From the NCBI GenBank assembly GCA_014058105.1, contig JACGCM010002331.1, positions 1,426,001 through 1,490,000 on the forward strand: 64,000 nt of DNA, given 5' to 3'. Within the stretch, counting starts at the first letter, position 1. Every line of letters begins with the position of its first letter. Shown piece by piece: positions 55,560 through 64,000 of the stretch. Below the pieces are notes generated by a model. The model was not told where the DNA came from and did not search any database. It saw nothing but the letters and a program-made list of their open reading frames with translations. The position numbers and the translations under genes are program-made. The stretch comes from Kingdonia uniflora (Eukaryota > Streptophyta > Magnoliopsida > Ranunculales > Circaeasteraceae).

Positions 55560-57640
55560 CTCTTTATCACCCCCAATGTTGATCGTGCATACTAAATGGA
55601 GATCAATGTTGGGGGATGAAGATCAATGCTGGGGGTTGATTTCACTTTGATCTGTAGATATCTTACTTCTGTACCCAAGACCCCGGCTAGGTAAGCCAAG
55701 GAATTGGCGTGTCGGTTTTCACCTTGTGCTAGATAGTCGAGAGTTGCTCGCGTTAATCTGCTTATACTGTCGGCAATGAGTGCTGCATACTCGATCATCT
55801 TACCATTTTTTTATATTGCTCAGAGTATTGGTGGACGATGAGTAGAGAATCTGTGTAGACTGAGAGCTCTGGGGCACCAAGCTCGAGAGTGAGTTTGAAT
55901 CCATGAATTAGAGCTTCTTATTCTATAATATTGTTGGAGTCTTCAAAATCCAAACAGATTAATTTCTGGATTCTGTTGTTGGAAGAGGTAATCAATACGA
56001 TCTCAATTCCTGACCCTGCGGGTCGTGGTGAACCATCGGTAAGAAGTCTTCACCCTTTCCTTGTAACCCATTTAGCTCGCTCGTCAAATACTTTGGCGGG
56101 TGGATCTTCTGTAATTTCTTTTGTAAGGTCAGGATCGTGCTCCTACCAATCAGGATCTTCTACTAGAAAATCTGCCAAAAAATTAACAATGGTCTAACCT
56201 TTTTCTGAATGTCATTGTTCGAACTTGATATCATATTCTCCCAAACTGATTGACCATTATTACACTCTTCTGGATTTTTCTTTTTTGGACAAAACTTCTT
56301 AGAGGGGGTAATTTGTCATGATTTTGACTGAATGAGCTTGGAAGTAGTGCTTAAGTTTCTATAAAGTGCAAACAAAAGTTAGAAGGTGTCTCTTAATTTT
56401 AGAATACTTTGTTTCTACTGTAGTGTAGGTTTTACTGATGAAATAGAATGGCTTTTTAATTTCCTCCTCAAGTTGAATGTGAACCGAGCTGATTAAAGTA
56501 TCTGAAACTGCCAGTAGATAATAAGTTCCCCATTATCTACCGGGGTGTTTATGATGGGAGACTTCCCCTAATAGGTTTTGAGTTCCTGAAAAGCTCCTTC
56601 GCATTTTGATGTCCATTTGATCTCTTCATTCTGCTAAACTTTTCCTTCTTTGGTATAACCTCAGAGTGGTAAGAACAGCCAACGACAGCGATCTGAAGAC
56701 TTAGAAATGAATCAATTGATAGCGGTAATCTTGTCGGTGAGTTTCTGTATGTCATTCATTGTTTTCAGAGATGGCTTGTTGAGGAGAGCCCGAATTTGAT
56801 CTGGATCGGCCTCAATCACCTTTTTGCTGATGAGATGGCCGAGAAATCAGCCTAAATTTTCTCCTAATTAATGTTTATAAAGATTGAGGAGCATCTTGTA
56901 AGATCGTAGAATGTTTAATATTGTGGTTAGATATGTGATGTGGTTATTTGACTGTATGCTCTTGCACAAAAGATCATCGATGTAGACTTCAGCGATTTTC
57001 CTAAGATGTACTTTGAACATAGTCATCATTAACTTTTGATAACTTGCGCCTACATTCTTTAGTCAGAAGGGCATGACTTTGTAACATTAAAGTCCTCTTT
57101 CAGTGATGAAAGTGGTCTTTCTTGATCTTCTTCCAAGAAAGGAATCTTATCGTATCCAGAAGCACCATCCATCATTGATAGAAGTTTATGACCTACCGTA
57201 GAATTAAGAATTTGATTGATAATGGGAAGAGGGAAACTATCCTTTAGAGTGTGTTTGTTTTTACCGATGAAATCTACACAAACTCAAACCTTTCCATTCT
57301 TCTTTGGAACAATGACAGTGTTAGATAACCAATCAGGATACTTGGCTTCTCGAATGAACCCTACTATGATAAATTTCTCGATCTCAATGTTATCTTCATC
57401 TCGAAGACGAGGTGAGAGTCGTCGCTATTTCTGTTTGACCGCTGTGGCATTGATGTTGATGGCTAATCTATGAAATGCTCTGGATGGATCAAACCTGGCA
57501 TCTCTTAGAAAGTCCATGCATTGATGTCCCGATTCATTCATAAGAAGTTAATAAGGGCATCCTTATCATTCTGGATCAGCTTGGTACCGATAAAAGTACC
57601 TTGGCTAGGTCCATCCATGTCTATGTACTCTGTAGGTTCT
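55560..57640 (-). pseudogene. E4 reverse transcriptase-RNase H
   Basis: Minus strand RT: the N-terminal region at about 57600-57300 (EDNIEIEKFIIVGFIREAKY, then a VPKKNGKV.VCVDF-like piece), FPLPIINQILNSTVGHKLLS, MMDGASGYDKIPFLEEDQE, and the active site EVYIDDLLCKSIQS (about 56990-56950) with both Asp. Thumb and connection with several stops (about 56900-56400). RNase H at about 56060-55590: DGSPRPAGSGIEI, EYEALIHGF-like piece, YTDSLLIVHQ, then ALIADSISRLTRATLDYL and ENRHANSLAYLAGVLG, where the last Asp (HAD) is Asn. Broken throughout. Confidence 0.82.
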
Positions 57641-57749
57641 TCTATTGAAGGCTGATCATCGATGTAACCAGCTTTCTGTAAATCTTTTGGGGAAGGCTGA
57701 TCATCGATGTGACCAGTTTTCTATAATTGTTATACATCATATCTATCTG

Positions 57750-58300
57750 ATATATCTAGAATGGCAGAGACGGTATTCTCACAAGCTCGAGATAGCTTTC
57801 GACTACCTTTGATTTCATAGATACCATCATTGTATTTGAAGCGAAGTGTTTGATGATAAGCGAAAGTGATTGCTTATATGTTGTGAATCCAGCTGCGGCC
57901 CATAATCCTGAGATAATGAGATTTTCCGTTGATGATGTAGATATGATGTTGATTGTGGCTGGTCGATCGGTGATAGGTAAGATGATCTTGCCTACTAGTT
58001 CTTCTTTAGATCACTTAAATCCACTGATATCGGTGTCACCTGGAATAACTTGATCGGCCAATCCCATCTGATCGATTGTACTCTGAAAGAGAATTTCAAT
58101 ACCGCTTCTAGTATCGATCATTATTGTATACATGAAAAACTTCTTCATCTTGAGTATTATTACTAATGTATCATGATGTTGAAATTTGGCGTGACTAATA
58201 TAGCAATCTTCAAATAAAATCCCGAGCTGGCGATTGCTCGACTCAGGCAAAAGTTTGGCTTCTTTATCTTGAGGCATGAGATTGTCACATTATGATAATC
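57750..58300 (-). pseudogene. E4 aspartic protease
   Basis: Minus strand block 58277-58011: MPQDKEAKLLPESSNRQLGI, LFEDCYISHAKFQHHDTLVI, and the active-site region MYTIMIDTRSGIEILF, then DQMGLADQVIPGDTDISGFK. The Gly of DTG is Arg. The rest, to about 57780, matches the E5 protease (NVIFYIINAKSRYLEI-like) in shifted frames. Confidence 0.8.
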
Positions 58301-58329
58301 TCCTGCACTTGAATCTGCAAGAGTTATTG

Positions 58330-59770
58330 ATTTGATGAATCTCGATCATGTTGCTGTGGTACATACGATATAAAAATTTCTTCTCAGCCTAATCTTTGAC
58401 CTGAACGACGTCGATCTTCTTTTTCAAGCTGCCATCCTTGTAGGATTCTAGATCGATAATGTATTCGAACATTCTACCATCTTTAAAGATATATTCCAGC
58501 AACCTCTGTAAAGCATTGCAGTTGTCAGTATCATGATGATGTACCTTGTGATGCATGCAATACGGGCGGCCTTCGATCGGTTCCAAAGGTTGAGACAGAC
58601 GATAAAAGTTGTCCTTCGATTGAATTGGAAAAATTATAGAGAGTTAAAAATTCATCTTGGGGAGGACCAACTTAGGTAATAAATTTCCCTTTTGAGGTTT
58701 GCCACTATTTGCCTTGGAACTCTTCTGATCACCCTGATCCTCCTTTGGTTAATTATTTCTATCTATAGGCGGACCTTTAGTGTTTTGGACAAATTTAGTA
58801 GATTTATGCCTTTCAGACATCATCCTTTCTTGGTCGACATAACCATTGACCTTGGCGATCATATCCTCCAAGGTCGCTGGTTTGTTTAAGAAGAGGTGTT
58901 CTTTGGCCTTACAGTCAAGCTGGAGCTACCGCGTTAGTAAAAGCAGTAATAGTTATTTTTTAATCGAGATTATCCTCCTTTCGTGCGAGCTACAAAAAAA
59001 TATTTGTAAAGGCTTTGAGCTTCTCCCCTTGTGATTGTTTAAGACTAATAAGAGAATATAAATTCTCCTCCTTGTCTCTATTGTGTGCATACGTCTTGAC
59101 AAATTGTTTATGCAGCTGATCGAATGTGAGGATAGAATCTTTAGGTAGAGAATGGAGCTATCGGAGTGGTTCCCCCTGTTGACATGTTGTGAACAGACGG
59201 CAGAGAATGTGGTTGAAATCGGAGTACAATCCCAATGAATCACGTTATTGTTGAATATGCTCCTTTGGATCGGTTCCCTTCTATTTACGTAGCTTTGGAG
59301 TATGGAAATCTTTCGGCACTTCCATATCGAATAACTCTTTAGCAATTAAACTACCATGAAACTTGGTAAGATCACCTTTGTTAACTAGAGCTTGAGCTTT
59401 AATCAACTCCTTGATACGCTGGTACATATACTCTTGTGCGACGTACTGACGTGTTGCCTGAGTGGCTTGGTGAGGTGGATGACGATTATGTGTACCGATG
59501 CCTTCACTTAAACGATCACGTGCTGGAACTTAAGGCGAAGGTCGTTGTTCATCCTCTTGACATTTGGAAGGTTAGAGACCTCTTCTGATATCAAACTTAA
59601 CTTTACCGCCCAAATAAATAGAAGGCTGAGGTTCGTGCTGAACATTTCGAGAAATTGCTTTGCTGGTGACTCCTCGAGGCCCTAACCTCTCTCGTGCAGA
59701 AATTTAAAAGTTCTCTGGAACTTGGTCACGATCTCTAGTTTGGGGAGCCTGTTGAGTATCGTGCAAAGCT
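58330..59770 (-). pseudogene. E4 gag, 5' truncated
   Basis: Minus strand. The N-terminus is missing; the sequence begins at a point equal to E1 9455 (CAAGCTTT..ACACTCAACAGGCTCC). Blocks: QATRQYVAQEYMYQRIKELI, LTKFHGSLIAKELFDMEVPK, ILTFDQLHKQFVKTYAHNRD (about 59130-59080), EENLYSLISLKQSQGEKLKA, then a zinc-knuckle-like block at 58586-58389 (YCMHHKVHHHDTDNC), followed by LQRLLEYIFKDGRMFEYI. Stops and frameshifts are present. Confidence 0.8.
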
Positions 59771-59778
59771 TGTTCAAA
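59762..59778. other. Head-to-head junction of E4 and E5
   Basis: The sequence changes from E4 gag (reverse) to the middle of an E1-family LTR (forward) within AAGCTTGTTCAAAAGATC. GTT fits both partners, so the join has about three bases of microhomology. Confidence 0.75.
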
Positions 59779-59988
59779 AGATCTCTTATTATAAGATATC
59801 AGCCTCAAACAATAAAAGTTATTGTTACTTAAACTCTCAACTCGAGGTTGTGGTTTATTACCTATTTAAAGGTTTTCCACGCTAAATCACCTATGCCATT
59901 CCGTATATTACATTAACTTTTGTCACAGGAACATTTGGTGTAATAGTTAATCTTGAGCTATTTCGAGCTACAGAATTAGGCCATTACA
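59771..59988 (+). repeat. E5 partial 5' LTR
   Basis: Corresponds to E1 8916-9128 (ATAAGATATCAGCCTCAAAC ... CATTACA). The TATA box lies in the missing part, so this LTR has no promoter. Confidence 0.9.
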
Positions 59989-60007
59989 TTTGGCATCGTC
60001 TGTGGGA
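59989..60007 (+). other. E5 primer binding site
   Basis: TTTGGCATCGTCTGTGGGA, directly after the LTR; the best preserved copy of this site after the core GGC. Confidence 0.8.
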
Positions 60008-60068
60008 AAGAAAAAACACTTCCATAATATCCTAAGGCATACATTCACTCTACTATCCATTTCCAATC

Positions 60069-61700
60069 ATGGTCACTTCCAAGCGACCAACAACAGGAAT
60101 CTAGCTCGATCTTTCAGTTGAACCAGAACAGCTCCCTGAACTACAGGCAAATCACCATGCTAAAACAAAGAAACGTAATGAGCTCGAACGTCAGTTAACT
60201 CTTAGCTACAAGCTCTATGACAAAGAGCTCGAAGATGAGCGTCAAGCTCGCTTGACAACATTCAAGCGACATTAATAATAGATAACCACAATGCATACAG
60301 TACTACAAGATTTGCAGGACACTTAATAGGATCCCCATAGTAGAGATTATGATCAAGTATTGGCGAACTCCTGTATTTTCGTATGAAAAAGATTAGGTCC
60401 TCGAGGAGCCACCAGCAAAGCCATTTCCAAAAATATTCAGCTTGAACAACCACCTTCAATTTATTTAGGCAGGGAAGCTGAGTTCGATATCAGTAGAGGT
60501 CTCTGATCTTCCAAGCGTCCAGAGGAAGAGTAGTGACCTGAACAATAGATTCCCGGTCGTGAGCGCTTGAGCGATGGCACCGACACCCATAATCCTCAAC
60601 CACCTCGTCAAGCAATTCAGGCTACATGTCAGTGCGTCACACAAGAGCTTAAGGAGCAACGTATTTAGGGGTTGATTAAAGTTTAAGCTCTCGGCAATAA
60701 AGACGATCTAACCAAGTTGCAAGGTAGTCCGATTTCCATAGAGTTATTTGATATGCAAGTACTAAAAGGTTTCCATACTCCAAAGATACGTAAATACAAG
60801 GGCACCGATCCTTGGAGAAAATTCAACAATTCTATAATTCACTGAGGTTGTACTCCAATCTTAACCAAATTCTACGCCATCTATTTGTATCAAGTCTACA
60901 AAGCAACTGCTCCTATGGTACCACTCTGTACCTGAAGATTCCATCCTCACATTAGATCAACTACAGAAGCAATTTATCAAGACGTATGCTTACTATAAAG
61001 ACTGAGGAGAATTTATATTCTCTTGTTAGTCTTAAAAGGTCACAAGGAGAGAAGCTCGAGGTTTTTGCAAAGATGTTTCTGGAGCTCGTACAAAAAGTGG
61101 ATAATCTTGATAAAAAAATAGTTATTACTGCTTTTACCAACGCGCTCCAGCTCAACTGTAAAGCTAAAGAGTACTTCTTCTTAAAAAAACCCACGACCTT
61201 GGGGGATATGATCACCAAGGTCAATGGGTATGTCGACCTGGAAAGGATGACGACCGAAAGGCATCTACTAAATCAATCATAACCAGTAAAGGTCCAGCTA
61301 CAGAACGAAATAACAAACCGAAGGAGGACAAGGGTGATCAAAAGCATTATAAGGTAAACACTGGCAAACCTTGGAAAGGAAATTTATTACCCAAGCCAGT
61401 CTTCCCAAAGATGAATGCCTGAATCTCTGTAATTTTTCCTATTCTATCAAGGAACAAGTTCTGCCGTCTCTCTCAACTACTGGAACCGATTGACGATAGG
61501 CCATACTACATGCATCACAAGGTAAATCATCATGGCACTGACAACTTCTATGCTTTACATAGGTTACTAGAATATATCTTCAAAGATGTAATAATGTACG
61601 AATACATTGTCGATCTGGAATCATACAAGAATGGATGCAACAAGATGTAGATCGACGTAGTCCAGGTAGAAGATCATGCTGAGAAGAAACACCTATACCT
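60069..61700 (+). pseudogene. E5 gag
   Basis: ATG at 60069 opens MVTSKRPTT, followed soon by a stop. Later blocks: ISIELFDMQVLKGFHT-type piece (about 60735-60780), QLQKQFIKTYAYYKD near 60960, then an open run at 60986-61282 (NLYSLVSLKRSQGEKLEVFA, KMFLELVQKVDNLDKKIVIT, AFTNALQLNCKAKEYFFLKK, TLGDMITKVNGYVDLERM). The zinc-knuckle-like motif near 61500 reads YYMHHKVNHHGTDNF, having lost both Cys. RNA-packaging protein of the element; non-functional. Confidence 0.82.
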
Positions 61701-61701
61701 T

Positions 61702-62280
61702 ATGTACAACAATAACATGATTGAGTTTCATGAGATTAAGAACTCTTGCATATTCAAGCACAAGAGATTGTTAGAATGCTGCGATCTCATACCTCAAGAT
61801 AAAGAGGCCAAGCTTCTCCCTGAGTCGAGCAATCGCCGATATAGGATTTTATTCGATGATTGCAACTTTAGTCACGTCAAGTTTCTACATCATGATGCCC
61901 TGGATATCATGCTCCAAATGAAGAAAATTGTCATGCATACAATGATGATCGATACTTGTAGCGGTATTGAGATTCTATTCCAGAGCACGATCGATCAAAT
62001 AGGACTGGCCAATCAAGTTATTCCAAGCGACATCGATATTAATAAATTTAATGGTTCCAAGGAAGAACGAATAGGCAAGATCATCTTACCTATCACTGCT
62101 AGACCAGCCATGATCAACGTCGTATTCTACATTATCAATGCTAAATCTCGTTATCTTGAGATTATGGGCCGCTGTTGGATCCATAACAAGGAGGCAATCG
62201 CTTCTACCTATTATCAAGTACTGCGCTTCAAACACAATGATGGCATCTACGAAATCAAAGATAGTCAAAAACATTCTTGA
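61702..62280 (+). pseudogene. E5 aspartic protease, open but with mutated active site
   Basis: An uninterrupted 192-residue block: LLECCDLIPQDKEAKLLPES, ILFDDCNFSHVKFLHHDALD, the active-site region MHTMMIDTCSGIEILF, STIDQIGLANQVIPSDIDIN, EERIGKIILPITARPAMINV, VFYIINAKSRYLEIMGRCWI and ASTYYQVLRFKHNDGIYEIK. The protease motif DTG reads DTC, so it should be inactive although the frame is open. It aligns with E3, E1 and E4 proteases along its length. Confidence 0.87.
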
Positions 62281-62399
62281 ACTTACGAGAATACTGTCTC
62301 TGCCATTCTTGATACATCAGACATATATACTGCATAACAATTATAGAAAACTGGTCATATCGATGATCAACCTTCAACATAAGAACCTAAAGAGCATAT

Positions 62400-63830
62400 A
62401 GACATTGATGGACCTAGTAGAGGTACTTATATCGGTACGAAGCTGGTCTGGCCCGATAAGGATTCTCTCACTTACTTTTTACGAATATATTGAGACATCT
62501 TTGCATTAAATTTTGAAGGGATGCCCAGTGGCGATCCATCTAAGACATCAACAGCAACGCCACGGCAGTCAAATAAAAATAACGACGACTCTCACCTCAG
62601 CTTCGAGATGAAGTCAACATTGTGATCGATAAGTGGATTAAAGTAGGATTCATCTGAGAAGCCAAGTACCCTGATTGGATCTTCGACATCGTTGCAAGTC
62701 TATAAAAGAATGGTAAGGTCCGAGTTTGTGCAGATTTTAATGATCTAAACAACACAGTCCGAAGGACAGTTTTCCCCTTTCGATCATTCATCAAATTCTT
62801 GATTCCACGGAAGGTCACGAACTCTTATCTATGATGGATGCCGCTTCTGGATATAATCAGATACCTCTTTTGAAGGAAGATCAGGAAAATGCCACTTTCA
62901 TCACTAAAAGAGGACTTTACAATTAAAAAGTCATCTCCTTCATCTTAAAGAATGCAGGCGCAACTTATCAACAGTTAATGACAACTATATTCAAAGCACA
63001 CTTGGGGAAAATTGTTGAAGTCTACATCGATGATCTCCTCTGCAAGTGCTTGCAATCAAAGGACCATATCACAGATCTATCCTCAATATTCGACATTCTT
63101 CATTTTTATAGGATGCAGCTCAATCCTAATAATTGTCAATTCGGAGTCCATTTAGGCAAGTTCCTTGGCCATGTCATCTACAAGAAGGGGATTAAAGCTG
63201 ACCTCGATCAAATTCGAGCTCTCCTCAACATGCTTTCTCCAAGAACAGCGAAGGACGTACAAAAACTTGCGGGCAAGATCATTGCAATCAACCTATTTGT
63301 TTCTAAGTCAGCAGATCGTTGTCATTGACAGTTCCTATTACTCAGAGGTTGTACCAAACGAGGAATAGTTTAGCCCAATGAAGTGATCTTGTGAACATCA
63401 AAATGTGAGGTAGCTTTTCAAAAACTTAAAACTTATTTGGGGAAGTCTCCCATCATGAGCACCCCAGTATATAATAAGGAACTAATCATCTACCTGGCAG
63501 TTACAGATACTTCTATCAGTTCGTTTCTCATTTGACTTGAGGGGAAGGCTAAAAAGCCTGTCTATTTCATCAGTAAAACTCTCACTTTAACGGAAATGAG
63601 GTATTCTAAAATTAAGAGACTCTTCCTAACCCTTGTTCACAATTCACAAAAGCTTAAGCACTACTTCCAAGCTCATTTAGTTAAAGTCATGACGAACTGC
63701 CCACTCCTGGAAGTTTTATCCAAAAAAGAAAAATTGCGAAGAGTGCAGCAATGGCCAGTCAGTTAGGAAAAACATGATATCAAGTTCGAACAACGCCTTT
63801 CAGAAAAAGGTTAGGCCGTTGCCGATTTTC
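62400..63830 (+). pseudogene. E5 reverse transcriptase
   Basis: Frames shift several times. Blocks: GPSRGTYIGTKLVWPDKDSL, IVIDKWIKVGFI..AKYPDW, DLN.TVRRTVFPFRSFIKFL (shifted), ELLSMMDAASGYNQIPLL, then the clean block 62978-63328: MTTIFKAHLGKIVEVYIDDL (both active-site Asp), MQLNPNNCQFGVHLGKFLGH, IKADLDQIRALLNMLSPRTA and KDVQKLAGKIIAINLFVSKS. The connection region (PVYFISKTLTLTEMRYSKIK) follows. Confidence 0.86.
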
Positions 63831-64000
63831 TCACGGATTTTCCTGTGGAAGATCCTGATTGGGAGAAGTACGATCTTGACCATATAGAAGAAATTAAAGA
63901 AACTCTACCTGCCAAACCTTTTGACAAACGAGCTGAATGGATTACATGGAAAGGGTTGAGACCTCTTAAAGATGGTTCAGCAAGACCCACAGGGTCAATA
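63831..64000 (+). pseudogene. E5 RNase H, start only
   Basis: DFPVEDPDWEKYDLDHIEEI, then WITWKGLRPLKDGSARPTGS at the window end. The first catalytic Asp is in KDGSARP. The rest is outside the window. Confidence 0.75.

Larger units (their letters stand above)
46248..59770 (-). mobile_element. E4: E1-family gypsy element, 5' end lost
   Basis: The 3' LTR is at 46248-46821 (minus strand). Going up: three antisense units, the 44-bp tandem array, INT, RH, RT, PR and gag, all on the minus strand, in the same order as E1. The 5' LTR, PBS and the first 250 or so bases of gag are absent; the sequence stops at about 59770 where E5 begins. With only one LTR no target-site duplication can be checked; the five bases before the LTR are CCACT. 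Confidence 0.9.
59771..64000 (+). mobile_element. E5: E1-family gypsy element, 5' LTR truncated, runs off right edge
   Basis: Forward order: the last 218 or so bases of an LTR, PBS, gag, PR, RT and the start of RNase H. It matches E1 gag-pol closely and gives the uninterrupted version of the site where E2 entered E1. The first roughly 390 bases of the LTR are missing. Confidence 0.9.

Overview
This window is nuclear DNA of a flowering plant, most likely a eudicot, from a transposon-rich region. The evidence is plant-type Ty3/gypsy retrotransposons with gag, protease, RT-RNase H and integrase; a Mutator-like (MULE) transposase; a Ty1/copia remnant; a plant-like Sec61-alpha fragment; and AT-rich DNA whose short exons are separated by GT..AG introns. 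I saw no rRNA or tRNA genes, no CRISPR array and no bacterial operon structure. Almost every coding region is broken by stops, frameshifts or deletions, so most of the window is old transposon sequence.

Layout. 1-292 (-): first exon of an unrecognised gene that runs off the left edge. 687-3724 (+): degenerate DUF1985/Ulp1-like gene. 4560-7135 (-): MULE transposase remnant, convergent with the previous gene; the introns of both carry the same TTATCATTTGT motif on their sense strand. 8528-42327 (+): one large Tat-like gypsy element (E1) with both LTRs and a matching target-site duplication, GTATTT. Two later insertions sit inside it: E2 (10834-22630, +, inside the E1 gag, duplication ATATG/ATATA) and E3 (31899-39762, -, inside the E1 3' non-pol region, duplication GCTAT/ACTAT). 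Without the insertions E1 is about 14.1 kb. 42334-46247: older DNA holding a Sec61-alpha pseudogene fragment, a CATG-rich patch and a truncated copia element. 46248-59770 (-): E4, a relative of E1 that has lost its 5' end. 59771-64000 (+): E5, a third relative, joined head-to-head to E4, without the first part of its LTR and running off the right edge.

How the parts relate. All five gypsy elements share a primer-binding-site type close to TTTGGCGCCGTCTGTGGG where it survives, and a gag-PR-RT-RH-INT order. In E1-E4, where the region after pol lies in the window, each has tandem repeats just downstream of pol: 196 bp in E2, 44 bp in E1 and E4, 60 bp in E3. E1, E2 and E4 also carry genes antisense to the element between pol and the 3' LTR. 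In the E1/E4 family these form three units. Units 1 and 2 have TATA boxes in both copies; unit 3 has one in E4 only. They encode a 77-residue ORF, a roughly 106-residue ORF and a multi-exon coiled-coil protein. This antisense cassette is the most interesting structure here.

Limits: identities and domain calls were made by eye from translated motifs. LTR, duplication and repeat positions come from direct comparison within the window. No database search was possible.
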